DNA of 64,000 nt from Candidatus Methanosuratincola subterraneus (GCA_004028775.1 RXGA01000002.1:1-64000), one strand, 5' to 3'. Counted from the stretch's first letter, positions 24,537-32,917 are shown. The notes: generated from the sequence alone by a model not told the origin. Translations and numbers: made by a program.

Positions 24537-25538
24537 TTGGCTACGACATACAAAGTTCCCCAAGACGTGCCGCTGATAGGGGCAATATCTTTCGGACTGA
24601 TAGACAGGGGGACGAATGTGATACAGGTGAGGCCTTCAACGGCTTGCCCCCTGAACTGCATATTCTGCTCCACCGACGCCGGGCCGAAGTCAACGATGAG
24701 GAATGCTGAGTACATAGTGGATCTAGATCACCTGATGGAGTGGTTCAGGCCCGTGGCCAGCATGAAGGGGAAGGGCGTCGAGGCGCATATCGACACCGTG
24801 GGGGATCCCCTAACCTACCCAAGGATATCCGACCTGGTCCACGAGCTGTCTTCCACCAGAGGGGTCGAAGTGGTGTCGATGCAGACCCATGGCTACCTCC
24901 TGAGCGAACGGATCCTCGACGATCTCGGGGCGGCAGGCCTCTCCCGGATCAACCTTTCCCTGGACGCGTTGGACCCTGCCCTGGCGAAGGACCTCTCCGG
25001 CACCGGATCGTACAGCCCTGCCAGGATCATGGAAATGGCTGAATATGCGGTCAGGAACACCGGGATCGACATGCTGATAGCCCCAGTATGGGTCAACCCG
25101 ATAAACACATGCGAGCTGGACGGCCTCATCGATTGGGCAAAGAGCCTCGGCGCAGGGAAGAGGTGGCCCCCTCTGGGGATTCAGAAGTGCGAGAGGCACA
25201 GGTTTGGCAGGAAAGACCGGCGGATAAGGTACATCAGCTGGTACGATTTTTATGAACGCCTGAGGTGGCTGGAGGGCAAGCATGGGGTCAAGCTGGTCCT
25301 CAAGCCCTCCGACTTTGGGATGAGGAAAGAGCGGGCCATAAGGAACCCATACAGGCGCGGGGAAAGGGTAAGGGCAAGGATAGTCGGGCCTGGCTGGCTA
25401 AAGGGCGAGATGCTAGCGGTTGATCCTAGCGGCAAGAGATTGATCACTGTGGTTGAGGCGAACGGGGGGATTGGGGAGATCATAGACGTGAGGCTGCTCA
25501 GGGTCAAGGACAACATCTTGGTCGGGAGACCCGCCTGA
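24537..25538 (+). CDS. Radical SAM protein with TRAM-like C-terminus (COG2100)
   Basis: 333 residues. Radical SAM cysteines C37-x3-C41-x2-C44 (CPLNCIFC). The C-terminal ~65 residues look like a TRAM-type RNA-binding barrel (GERVRARIVGPGWLKGEMLAVDP). This architecture is the archaeal COG2100 group, predicted to modify RNA but not characterised, to my knowledge. The TTG start at 24537 is used because the ATG at 24521 is out of frame; GGGGTGGGG precedes it, and CCTTTTATAGG is the promoter element. Confidence 0.8.
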   Translation: MATTYKVPQDVPLIGAISFGLIDRGTNVIQVRPSTACPLNCIFCSTDAGPKSTMRNAEYIVDLDHLMEWFRPVASMKGKGVEAHIDTVGDPLTYPRISDLVHELSSTRGVEVVSMQTHGYLLSERILDDLGAAGLSRINLSLDALDPALAKDLSGTGSYSPARIMEMAEYAVRNTGIDMLIAPVWVNPINTCELDGLIDWAKSLGAGKRWPPLGIQKCERHRFGRKDRRIRYISWYDFYERLRWLEGKHGVKLVLKPSDFGMRKERAIRNPYRRGERVRARIVGPGWLKGEMLAVDPSGKRLITVVEANGGIGEIIDVRLLRVKDNILVGRPA

Positions 25539-25726
25539 TCCACGCCGCACCTGCCGAGTCCTGACTGGATCCCAGCGAAACTGGTCAATATAGGTCTTTG
25601 GCGCGAGATCCCAGTTGCCGAGTGGCATGGGGAGGGCGACCCGAGTTTTTCCCACCATTGACTTGAGGCGCCCCTCCAAAAGCCAATGCTTAATTTGTTG
25701 GCGCAAGGAATTAGACAGCAGGCAGG

Positions 25727-26272
25727 GTGCGCCAATTGTCCGAATGCGAAGAGGGGGAGAGGCTCGCTGAGCTTTGCAGGGTCGCCGTGTCGCTGGGTGC
25801 GGAGGATGCGAGGGTCATAGAGGCAAAAGAAGTGGTCGTCGGCAACTGGGTGAGGCTTAAGTGCCAGTACGGATGCGACGGCTACGGAAGATCCCTGGCT
25901 TGCCCTCCGTTTTCGCCTACCCCGGAGGAGTTCAGCAGGGTCCTAGGCGAGTACAGGCACGCGATACTGGTGAGGATTGAGCCCCCTGACTTGAGCGAGT
26001 TCTCATTGTTCTGCCACGACCTGATGCTCAGGCTGGAGCGCGAGGCCTTCCTGAGGGGGCACTACAAGGCTTTTGCCTTGGCCACAGACGGCTGCCCATA
26101 CTGCGAGGAGTGCAACCTCGAATCGTGCATCCACCCTGAGAAGCTGAGGCCCTCAATGGAGGGGTGCGGCATCGACGTCTTCGCCACAGCGGCAAAGGCG
26201 GGCTACAAGATCGGCGTTTGCAAGGGCAGGGATGCGAAGCCCTCCTTCTACGGCCTCCTGCTTGTAGAGTAG
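25727..26272 (+). CDS. DUF2284 Cys-rich metal-binding protein
   Basis: 181 residues starting at a GTG. The DUF2284 signatures are CQYGCDGYGRSLACPPF near residue 45 and CPYCEECNLESC near 125, with a further Cys in the EGCGID and VCKG segments. The fold is thought to hold an Fe-S or zinc centre; no reaction is known. It is followed by the convergent HhH protein gene with a 50-base gap. The 188-base gap before it holds no RNA gene that I can see. Confidence 0.8.
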   Translation: MRQLSECEEGERLAELCRVAVSLGAEDARVIEAKEVVVGNWVRLKCQYGCDGYGRSLACPPFSPTPEEFSRVLGEYRHAILVRIEPPDLSEFSLFCHDLMLRLEREAFLRGHYKAFALATDGCPYCEECNLESCIHPEKLRPSMEGCGIDVFATAAKAGYKIGVCKGRDAKPSFYGLLLVE

Positions 26273-26322
26273 CTGCAGCCCTTCTGCGCCGGCTGGGCAT
26301 ATTGCGAGCGCTTCCGCTCGGC

Positions 26323-27024
26323 TCAGATCATGTGGAGCAATCCCGAGTACTTGTCCATCCTCATGATCTTCCCCTCGGGCTGGATCATCCAGGTCATCCA
26401 GCAGAGGTCGATCGGGCGGTACCCCGTCCGCTTGGCGATCTCCTCCGCCTTCAATATGAACGCAATATTGTCCTCTACTGGTTCCTCTCCGGCTTTGACC
26501 AGCATCTCGTTTATCACGCGCTTCACGATCTTGTCTGGCATCACCGTGTCGACGCCCCCCATCATCCTGAGGTACTGGTATGTGACGAGCCCGACCCCTC
26601 TTATGCGCCCAACGGGGTCCAGCCTCCAGTTGACCAGGGAAGACGATCTGGCCCAAGACCTGAGCGCTTCCCGGTCTGTCCCGTAGGGGAGAGCGGAGAG
26701 GTAAGACGCGATCCCCCGCGCAGCCTCCCAGGACCTCCGGTTCCTCCAGACCTCCAGCAGTTCGTCGGTGCCGGACTCTGCCAGATCCTTTAGCGTTTTG
26801 ATTCGCCCAGCCTCCACGAACTCCCTCCTGAAATAGTCAACCTTCGGCACGACTGCCGTGAAATAGTTCAGCCCTATCGACGTGAATGCGGCGTCCACGA
26901 CCATCAGGGTGACGCTGCCGCCCCACCGCTCGGTCCTCAGGCACCGGGTGCACATTTCGTCTATGCCCCGCGCCATGCTCATGTACTCGTCGACTATCGC
27001 CTTGAGGTTGCCCAAGCAGCCCAC
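26323..27024 (-). CDS. HhH-GPD-like (DNA glycosylase-related) protein
   Basis: 233 residues, mostly helical. The segment IRGVGLVTYQYLRMMGG resembles the helix-hairpin-helix of the HhH-GPD glycosylases, and the following MPDKIVKRVI sits where those enzymes have the catalytic Asp (D-x-H-V-x-R in the classic form). It lacks the C-terminal Fe-S Cys set. This places it near endonuclease III/AlkA-type base excision proteins, but the match is weak and by eye. It is divergent from the CARF-HTH regulator gene and shares the palindrome-bearing promoter region, so it may be co-regulated. Confidence 0.5.
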   Translation of the reverse strand: MGCLGNLKAIVDEYMSMARGIDEMCTRCLRTERWGGSVTLMVVDAAFTSIGLNYFTAVVPKVDYFRREFVEAGRIKTLKDLAESGTDELLEVWRNRRSWEAARGIASYLSALPYGTDREALRSWARSSSLVNWRLDPVGRIRGVGLVTYQYLRMMGGVDTVMPDKIVKRVINEMLVKAGEEPVEDNIAFILKAEEIAKRTGYRPIDLCWMTWMIQPEGKIMRMDKYSGLLHMI

Positions 27025-27061
27025 CCTTTTGGCCTACTTATAGAATAAACATAAATAAATT

Positions 27062-27077
27062 ATTAAGCATACTTAAT
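27062..27077. promoter_or_regulatory. Palindromic operator ATTAAG-CATA-CTTAAT
   Basis: A perfect 16-base palindrome (arms of 6, centre CATA) ends two bases before the ATG at 27080 and lies just after the AAATAAATTA promoter element. A bound dimer would block the transcript start, so autorepression by the downstream regulator is plausible. The divergent gene (start 27024) is 38 bases away and its TATA (minus-strand TTTATGTTTATT) is also close. Confidence 0.45.
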
Positions 27078-27079
27078 TT

Positions 27080-27847
27080 ATGTCTCAAAGCATCGCCAAT
27101 GGAAGGTTCCCTGAGAGGGCCCACATCGCGCCGGTTGGCTTCGAGATCGACAGGGTCGTTCTCCCGTTCATGATGATGAAAGGAGAGAGGATCCACCTGA
27201 TTGTCAGGCAGGACAGCAACCAGAGGGGTCTCAATTGCCAAGAGAGGATAGTCGAAGAGCTTGAAAGGGCGCAGAAGCCGTACCAGATCCACAGGGCAGA
27301 GCTGGACCTATTCAAGCTGATCTACACATGCAGGAAGATAATAGAGGGGGAGCTGGAATCCGGAAACCATGTTTTCGTGAACATATCCTCGGGAGGGTCG
27401 ATACAGGGTGTCGCATGCCACTTCGCAACACTCACATTCAAGAAGGGCGTGAGCGCCTACTACGCCTACCCTGAGAGGTACATCGAGGTAGTAGATCCCA
27501 ATAGGGCGCAGAACTCGGCTGGCCTCTCCAAGATCGAGATAGTGCCGCACTACTCGATCGACCTGCCTACGCCAGATGAATTGAACTTCCTTGTCCTGGT
27601 GGACCAGTTAAGAGATCCCAAGAAGAGCCAGCTGCTGAAGAGCTGCCTGGAGAAGGGCCTCTTCTCGGTTGAAGGCAAGTCAAAGCCATACGGGCATGTC
27701 ATACTAGAGAGCAGGTACATCAGGCCGCTTGAGGAGAAGGAATTGCTGGTGGTGGACGGGAGGGGGAGGAACAGCAAGGTACGTCTTACGGAGAAGGGCA
27801 GGAACACCTTGCTGATCAATGGCTTCGAAGCCCGATCCCAAAATTAA
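27080..27847 (+). CDS. CARF-HTH transcriptional regulator (HFX_2341/DUF6293-like)
   Basis: 255 residues. The N-terminal ~130 residues have a Rossmann-like CARF layout: IHLIVRQDS strand, then VFVNISSGGSIQG, the ligand-loop position where CARF proteins carry a Gly/Ser/Thr-rich turn. The C-terminal ~80 residues form a winged HTH (LLKSCLEKGLFS, then VRLTEKGRNTLL). This resembles HFX_2341/Csa3-type regulators, which in the wider superfamily bind cyclic oligoadenylates. It is the first gene of a compact locus with no CRISPR array in the window. Identification is by motif and layout only. Confidence 0.75.
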   Translation: MSQSIANGRFPERAHIAPVGFEIDRVVLPFMMMKGERIHLIVRQDSNQRGLNCQERIVEELERAQKPYQIHRAELDLFKLIYTCRKIIEGELESGNHVFVNISSGGSIQGVACHFATLTFKKGVSAYYAYPERYIEVVDPNRAQNSAGLSKIEIVPHYSIDLPTPDELNFLVLVDQLRDPKKSQLLKSCLEKGLFSVEGKSKPYGHVILESRYIRPLEEKELLVVDGRGRNSKVRLTEKGRNTLLINGFEARSQN

Positions 27848-27886
27848 ATATATTAAACAAATTAAATAAATCATATTTAAATATTG

Positions 27887-28153
27887 ATGGCGAGAGACAT
27901 GTTTCCGGTGGTTCCGTTGTTCATAACGTTCTCTTCTTGTGAATTTTGCGGGAGGATGATAGAGGGGCGCGATTGCCTTCCTGTTGTCGAAGCTGAGTGC
28001 ACAACTTGCGGCACCAGGGCGAGGGTCTGCCCGGCATGCAAGAGGCGCGGCTGCCCAATCTGCGGCGGCAGCCTGAAAGGCTCATGGATCATCATGGCTG
28101 GAAAGGCCCCAGTTGGGCAAAGCCTGAAGAGCGCAAAGGGCAGAAGGAGATGA
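27887..28153 (+). CDS. Small zinc-ribbon protein
   Basis: 88 residues from the ATG at 27887. Four CxxC pairs: CEFC, CTTC, CPAC and CPIC, with GTRARVCPACKRRGCPICGG. This fits two zinc knuckles. The C-terminus is basic (KSAKGRRR). It may bind RNA or DNA, or mediate protein contacts. It follows the CARF-HTH gene after 40 AT-rich bases with inverted repeat TTAAATAT/ATATTTAA, so it may have its own promoter. No family name is known to me. Confidence 0.65.
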   Translation: MARDMFPVVPLFITFSSCEFCGRMIEGRDCLPVVEAECTTCGTRARVCPACKRRGCPICGGSLKGSWIIMAGKAPVGQSLKSAKGRRR

Positions 28154-28160
28154 TGAGAAC

Positions 28161-28292
28161 ATGACCCGGGATAAGGATGGACCTAAGCCAGGAGCCGGAT
28201 CGGATCAATCGGCGCGCGGGTGCAGAGGATCCGCCCGGCACCTTGGATTTGCAGGGCGAAGGGCCAAGCGTCTGACCAGGAGGCTGTTCTGA
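28161..28292 (+). CDS. Possible 43-residue basic protein
   Basis: The ATG at 28161 has AAGGAGAT upstream, 8-10 bases away. The frame ends TGA at 28290-28292, directly before the TTG of the next gene. The product begins MTRDKDGPKP and ends in a strongly basic tail (RRAKRLTRRLF). The exact fit between two operon genes and a good ribosome site support it; the short length and unbiased composition do not. It could bind nucleic acid or be a leader. Confidence 0.4.
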   Translation: MTRDKDGPKPGAGSDQSARGCRGSARHLGFAGRRAKRLTRRLF

Positions 28293-28778
28293 TTGGGGTG
28301 CAAATACATCACGATGCTGGGGAGGAGCGGATGGGCACTGGTGAATTCGTACTACGCAGTGGTAAGGGAAAGGGGCTACCAGCCGGATGAGGTCGTCATA
28401 TTCGCGGAAGAGGGCACTGCTGATGGTCTAGAAGCGGCTTCAGCCGGCATCAGGGCAGTCTCAGCCAAATACGGCTTCCAGCCGGAGATACGGAGCGAAA
28501 TTGTCAGGGACGGGGGCTTCATCGAGGCGGGCAGAAAGATAACCGAGATCATCAAGGAATGGAAGGCTTCTGGAAATAAGATTGCCGTGGACATAACCCC
28601 GGGGAGGAAGGCCCTAGTGGCCGGGGCGCTGGTGCCGTTGAATAACGTCGGGGTCGATCACATATTTTACCTGCAGATAGACGACACCAGCGACTCCGCA
28701 AAGCCCTACATGATGATCCCGCTGGGCAGGCAGACCCTCCGAGACTTCATTGAAGAGGCGGGTGTGGGGAAGCAGTGA
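28293..28778 (+). CDS. CARF-like domain protein
   Basis: 161 residues from a TTG start with AGGAGG 9 bases upstream. The N-terminal half has beta-alpha units (CKYITMLGRSGWALVNSYY and EVVIFAEEGTADGL), then KIAVDITPGRKALVAGAL, the position where CARF proteins carry a conserved D-x-[ST]-x-G-x-[KR] loop. No effector domain is attached, so it may sense or cleave a ring nucleotide, or hand it to the PIN protein. The stop overlaps the next start by 4 bases. Assigned by pattern, not search. Confidence 0.65.
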   Translation: MGCKYITMLGRSGWALVNSYYAVVRERGYQPDEVVIFAEEGTADGLEAASAGIRAVSAKYGFQPEIRSEIVRDGGFIEAGRKITEIIKEWKASGNKIAVDITPGRKALVAGALVPLNNVGVDHIFYLQIDDTSDSAKPYMMIPLGRQTLRDFIEEAGVGKQ

Positions 28779-29785
28779 GCTCAGCAAGCAGGCCCTCATT
28801 AACCCTGAACGAGGAAGAGATCCAGATACTCGTGAACCTATTCGCTGGGGATTTAGATCTCGCCTACCCGATCACCCACATTCCGCTCTTCAGATGCGCA
28901 AGCTTCAACGGAAAATACAGGCTGTCCACATCCCTCACACCAGAATCTTTCGGAATAAAGGATGAAGATCCGTACCTCGAGGGGCCCTCGTATGCAGACA
29001 TCCTCGAGTGCATGATGAGCAGCGGGATACTGGGCTTCGCGAACATGGAGGAATTCAGGGAGAAGCTAAAGGCGTACAGGGCGCACAAGAACACACTCTT
29101 CGCGCTTGACACCAACGTAATATACAGGAGGTTTGTCTCCAACACAGGGCTGCTTGACCCGAAGGATTGCATCATAGTCAGCACGGTCAGGGACGAGATA
29201 ACGAGCGTCCACAACTACAAGTACACGCAGGAACAGGTAATCCAGATGAAGAAAGCGGCGCCGTACGATAGGTGGATGCTGGACGAGCTGGTGAACAGGA
29301 GGATGAAAAAGTCGAGGAAGGCATACAGGTTCGCGAACAAGGAGCTGAAGGCGCTTGCAGCAGCCATATCAGTCGAGGCATCGGAGAGGTTCACTGGCGA
29401 AGAGGGGGAGGGGGACAGGATAATAGCCAGGACCGTCTCGAAATGCGCCCGCGAGAGGAACGCACAGATCGTCATGCTAACCGCAGACGCCGCGATGACT
29501 GACATCTGCGACGCCGAGGGCATCGACCACTTCCTGTTCGAGATGCCAAAGGAGATCCCGCGCGAGTCATCATGCACAGGATCGCAGCTGTGCAGGCTGA
29601 TAGCCGACCTTGCAAGCGTGCTGGCATTGATCAAGATGAACTCCGCCGTAATTTACGGTGAGTTCAGGGGCAAGAGGGACACGGAGCAACTCAAGGCACT
29701 CTTCCTCGATGAAAAGGTAGCCGATGGGTTTAAGAAAGACCTGGAAGCCTGCAGAGAGCTGATAGGGTTGGGGTTCAAGGGTTGA
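28775..29785 (+). CDS. PIN-domain nuclease coupled to CARF protein
   Basis: 336 residues. Near the middle, LFALDTNVIYRRF gives D112 and N114, the first PIN acid. D214 in GEGDRIIA and D238 in LTADAAMTDI are later acids, followed by a beta strand (HFLFEMP), all at expected spacing for a PIN fold. The N-terminal ~105 residues and C-terminal ~80 residues are not recognised; they could be sensor or docking parts. The GTG start overlaps the CARF gene stop by 4 bases, so the two are coupled. An RNA nuclease controlled by the CARF protein is the inferred role. No cas gene is seen. Confidence 0.7.
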   Translation: MSSASRPSLTLNEEEIQILVNLFAGDLDLAYPITHIPLFRCASFNGKYRLSTSLTPESFGIKDEDPYLEGPSYADILECMMSSGILGFANMEEFREKLKAYRAHKNTLFALDTNVIYRRFVSNTGLLDPKDCIIVSTVRDEITSVHNYKYTQEQVIQMKKAAPYDRWMLDELVNRRMKKSRKAYRFANKELKALAAAISVEASERFTGEEGEGDRIIARTVSKCARERNAQIVMLTADAAMTDICDAEGIDHFLFEMPKEIPRESSCTGSQLCRLIADLASVLALIKMNSAVIYGEFRGKRDTEQLKALFLDEKVADGFKKDLEACRELIGLGFKG

Positions 29786-30537
29786 GCAGCATAAAGGCAG
29801 TGCTCTTTGACATGGACAACACGCTGATGGACTTCGTGTATGCGCAGGTCGGGGCATGCAGGGCGGTGGCGGCCCGGTTGGGCAGGGGCAATGGGCTCGA
29901 ACTCCTGGATCTGTTCATCAGGAGCAAGGGGGAATACGAGGGCTTTTCAGTGATCGCGGAGTACATGGCAAGCCTTGGAATCTATGACTTTGACCTCTAC
30001 TTCGAGTGCTGCGAGGTCTACGACAGGACAAAGCTCGACTTGATAAAGCCCTATGAAGGGGTGGACCAGATGCTAAGGATACTCCGGAACATGGGCATAA
30101 GGACCGCCCTGGTCACCAATGCCAGGAGGGCGAACGCAGCGATAAGGATGGAGAGGACCCGCCTGAGGCAATACTTCGACGTGATCGTCAGTGCGGATGA
30201 TACCGAATGGATAAAGCCCGATCCGCGGCACCTGGAGGTTGCGCTGAGCCTGCTGGGGGTCGGACCGGAGGAGGCCCTATTCGTCGGCGACAGCATACAG
30301 CGGGACATCAAGGCTGCAAAGTGCATAGGCATGAAGGCTGCATACGCCAGTTACGGGGACTGCAATTTCTTTGAGACCCGGGATGAAAGGCCGGACTATT
30401 TCCTCTGCAAGCCCATGGACCTGATCAGCGTACTGGAGGGGGCGGCCAGGGAGATTGATCTGCAGCCAATCGCTGTCGACTACCAGCCGCTGCAAAATCC
30501 GTTCTTCATTGATCCCCAAGTTCAAAGACGGCTTTGA
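29782..30537 (+). CDS. HAD-superfamily hydrolase
   Basis: 251 residues with D10-x-D12 in LFDMDNTL (motif I), VTNAR (motif II), IKPDPRHLEVAL (motif III Lys) and VGDSIQRDIKAAK (motif IV). The cap domain is inserted after motif I, as in phosphoglycolate phosphatase-type HADs. It hydrolyses a small phosphate ester, identity unknown. The TTG start overlaps the PIN gene by 4 bases, so it may be part of that transcript; a nucleotide-clearing role in the CARF locus is possible but unproven. The 3' end overlaps the convergent ClC gene by 32 bases. Confidence 0.85.
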   Translation: MSSIKAVLFDMDNTLMDFVYAQVGACRAVAARLGRGNGLELLDLFIRSKGEYEGFSVIAEYMASLGIYDFDLYFECCEVYDRTKLDLIKPYEGVDQMLRILRNMGIRTALVTNARRANAAIRMERTRLRQYFDVIVSADDTEWIKPDPRHLEVALSLLGVGPEEALFVGDSIQRDIKAAKCIGMKAAYASYGDCNFFETRDERPDYFLCKPMDLISVLEGAAREIDLQPIAVDYQPLQNPFFIDPQVQRRL

Positions 30538-32113
30538 TTATGTCGCTCTGGGTCACGACGCCCAGCAAATTGGACTCGGCGTCCGTGACATAGACATGTG
30601 TTTCCTCAGTGTTGAGGATACGCATAACTAGACGATCCAAAGTCTCATCCGGCATGACGGGATCAGAAAAGACCACTACCTCTGAAACGGGCTTCTCCTT
30701 CTCCTCCACCAGCAAGATGTCCAGTGTAACGTAACCAACGTAAGTCCTCCCCGAAACCACCGGCATCACGCGGTATCCGAATTTTTTGAGCGTTTCGAGA
30801 GTCTCGCCCACAGTAGCGCCTGAGTCGATTGCAGCCGGCTTGGAAACCATGATCCTGTCAACCCTGACCCCCTTTATCCGGTTCCCCATCCTGTGGCTGA
30901 ACATCTCGAGGGCCATCTCTTTCTTGGTGACCCTCCTAAGGAGCTGGTGATCGTGAATTGAGCGGTCTTTTGTTATCAGGAAAGAGATCGAGGCTGCGAC
31001 TATCGAGGGGAGGAGGACCACAGGTCCGAAGGTCTCGCTTACCAACAGGATCGAGGTCAGGAGCGCCTTATTCGTGGCTGCAAACACCCCAGCGACAGCA
31101 GCAGCGACGAACACCGCACTATCAGGATGTCCCGTTATTATCGAGTAAGCCTCCCCCAGCGTCACGCCCATGAAAATACAAGGCAGGAAAAGCCCGCCCG
31201 ATCCGCCAGTCGATAGGGTAACAGAGGTGGCGAGCATCTTCATCACGAGCAGTGCGACGGCAAAGGAGAGGGTGATCGGGATTGTCCCGCTGCCTATCCC
31301 CTTTATTGTCTCAAAGCCGGTCCCAAGCACTTCTGGGAATGCAAACGAGATTGCAGCCAAGGCGCTGCCCCCGGCCAAAGGAACTAGGGCGGACTTGGTG
31401 CGATTCGCCTGCGCCTTCAGCGCCTTGAAGAGGCTAATGAAGGCAAAGGAAACGGCGGCTGAGATCAAGCCCACTGCCACTGAGTTGACCAGAAGATCAG
31501 GGGTAATTTCGACTGTCCCCGACTGGAAAGGGAAAAGCTGCTCGGTGCCGAGGCAGATCACGGTGAAGGCATAGGAGACTACAACAGCAATGAGCGATGA
31601 GACAAAGACGCCGGTTTCCATGTCATACATGTACGGTATCTCGAGCGCGAAGACAGTTCCGGTGAGGGGAGCCCTGAAGATTGCAGCGATGCCAGAGGCG
31701 GCGCCCGTGATGTAGAGGCGCTTCACCTTCTCAGGATCCAGACCAAACCTCCTTGCAACCCAAGAGCCTATCCCTGCGCCCATTGTCAAGCCTGGCCCCT
31801 CCGGTCCCGCGCTACCTCCCAGACACATCGTCAAAAGTGAAGAGGCAGCGCTGACCGCAGTGGATCGTAGTGTTGCCACACCGTGCCTCAGGTGGTAGGT
31901 TTCGAGGAACCTGTCCACGCCGGAACCGGTCTTCTTTGAGTCGGAGAGCAGGCGCACGATGAGGTAAGCAGAAGGTATGCTTAAGGAGGCAAGCAGTGGG
32001 GCAGGCAGAGACGATGATAGAGCCTTGCTTGAAAAATCCAAAATCACCAGGAAGAGGGAGACGGAAATCCCAGTCATCAGACCTGTGAGAAGCAAAGCCG
32101 CAAAGTTCCGCAA
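30506..32113 (-). CDS. ClC-family chloride channel/transporter with CBS domains
   Basis: 535 residues. Ten or more membrane segments carry the ClC signatures GSAGPEGPG (GREGP in the classic form, with the gating Glu kept) and GGSGGLFLPCIF. The C-terminal ~135 residues are two CBS domains, which often bind nucleotides to regulate the pore. It moves chloride or another anion. TTG start at 32113 directly follows an in-frame TGA, and minus-strand CTTAAAATAAAG near 32150 is the promoter element, giving an almost leaderless transcript. Confidence 0.9.
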   Translation of the reverse strand: MRNFAALLLTGLMTGISVSLFLVILDFSSKALSSSLPAPLLASLSIPSAYLIVRLLSDSKKTGSGVDRFLETYHLRHGVATLRSTAVSAASSLLTMCLGGSAGPEGPGLTMGAGIGSWVARRFGLDPEKVKRLYITGAASGIAAIFRAPLTGTVFALEIPYMYDMETGVFVSSLIAVVVSYAFTVICLGTEQLFPFQSGTVEITPDLLVNSVAVGLISAAVSFAFISLFKALKAQANRTKSALVPLAGGSALAAISFAFPEVLGTGFETIKGIGSGTIPITLSFAVALLVMKMLATSVTLSTGGSGGLFLPCIFMGVTLGEAYSIITGHPDSAVFVAAAVAGVFAATNKALLTSILLVSETFGPVVLLPSIVAASISFLITKDRSIHDHQLLRRVTKKEMALEMFSHRMGNRIKGVRVDRIMVSKPAAIDSGATVGETLETLKKFGYRVMPVVSGRTYVGYVTLDILLVEEKEKPVSEVVVFSDPVMPDETLDRLVMRILNTEETHVYVTDAESNLLGVVTQSDIIKAVFELGDQ

Positions 32114-32212
32114 ATCCGTCTCGTCTCACCATTGGCGGATCTTGACACCTTTATTTTAAGAATTTCGCATGGCGCAGCACTGGATATATTAGTGCATTGA
32201 ACAGTAGAATAA

Positions 32213-32694
32213 TTGGTGGTAATTTTGGAGGGCATATACGCTTTCCTAGCATACTATGAAAGGAAGACCGCAGAGGTATATGAAAAGATACTGCCTTCTG
32301 TAAAGAACAGCGCAGCAAGGCTCCTGATCTCGATATTGGCAATAGACTCGAGGAAGCACAGCGAAGTGTTCAGGCACCTCTCGGGGGAAAGGTCCCAGAA
32401 AGGGCTCCCGAGGCGGATGCCGGTGCCGTCGCAGCGGAGGCGGTCAAAATTCTAAATGAGGCGGAGGGCATGATAGGCAAGAAGCCACCTCTCGAGGTCC
32501 TGCAAGGTCTTGTGAAGTACGAGAAGCTCTTGAATGAGGAGTACTTGGTGGGGATATATGCGAAGGCCCTTGACCTCAAGCAGAAGAACGGGATTATCAA
32601 GAAGGTGCTCAACAGCATAGCCGAGGATGAGGAGAGGCACCGCGAATTCTTGGAGCTGGCGGTAGACCTCGAGAAGGGGAGGGCCAAACCGTGA
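32213..32694 (+). pseudogene. Ferritin-like (rubrerythrin-type) protein, frameshifted
   Basis: The first frame (TTG or GTG start at 32213-32216, ending at 32455 as an ORF) encodes about 58 good residues: YYERKTAEVYEK and SRKHSEVFRHL, typical of ferritin-like diiron helices. A second frame from about 32380 carries GKVPERAPEADAGAVAAE, then EKLLNEEYLVGIYAKAL and EDEERHREFLEL. One added G in the GGGGG run near 32380-32384 joins them into one four-helix protein of about 160 residues with two ExxH-type pairs. Either a sequencing error or a decayed gene. A TATA box GATATATT (32183-32190) suits a leaderless start. Confidence 0.7.
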
Positions 32695-32698
32695 GGGA

Positions 32699-32902
32699 AT
32701 GACGCATGGGGGTGAACCATTGGCGAGCGGATACAGGAAATATGGGGCAATACTGGGCCTGATCGTCGCAGGGGTAGGGGCAGTCGTTACAGGCTACACC
32801 ATCATGGATCCCAGTGCATTGGGGATCACCGGCACCCTGATCGGGATTACTGGGATAGCCATAGGGCTCATAATTGCAGTCGCAGCCTGGAAGGTTGACT
32901 GA
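32699..32902 (+). CDS. Small two-helix membrane protein
   Basis: 67 residues. Two hydrophobic helices (GAILGLIVAGVGAVVTGYTI and GTLIGITGIAIGLIIAVAAW) separated by a short polar turn, with little else. No family recognised. It lies 4 bases after the ferritin-like gene, so the two are probably co-transcribed. The ATG at 32699 is one of a few possible starts. Confidence 0.6.
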   Translation: MTHGGEPLASGYRKYGAILGLIVAGVGAVVTGYTIMDPSALGITGTLIGITGIAIGLIIAVAAWKVD

Positions 32903-32917
32903 ACCCAGTTAAACCCC

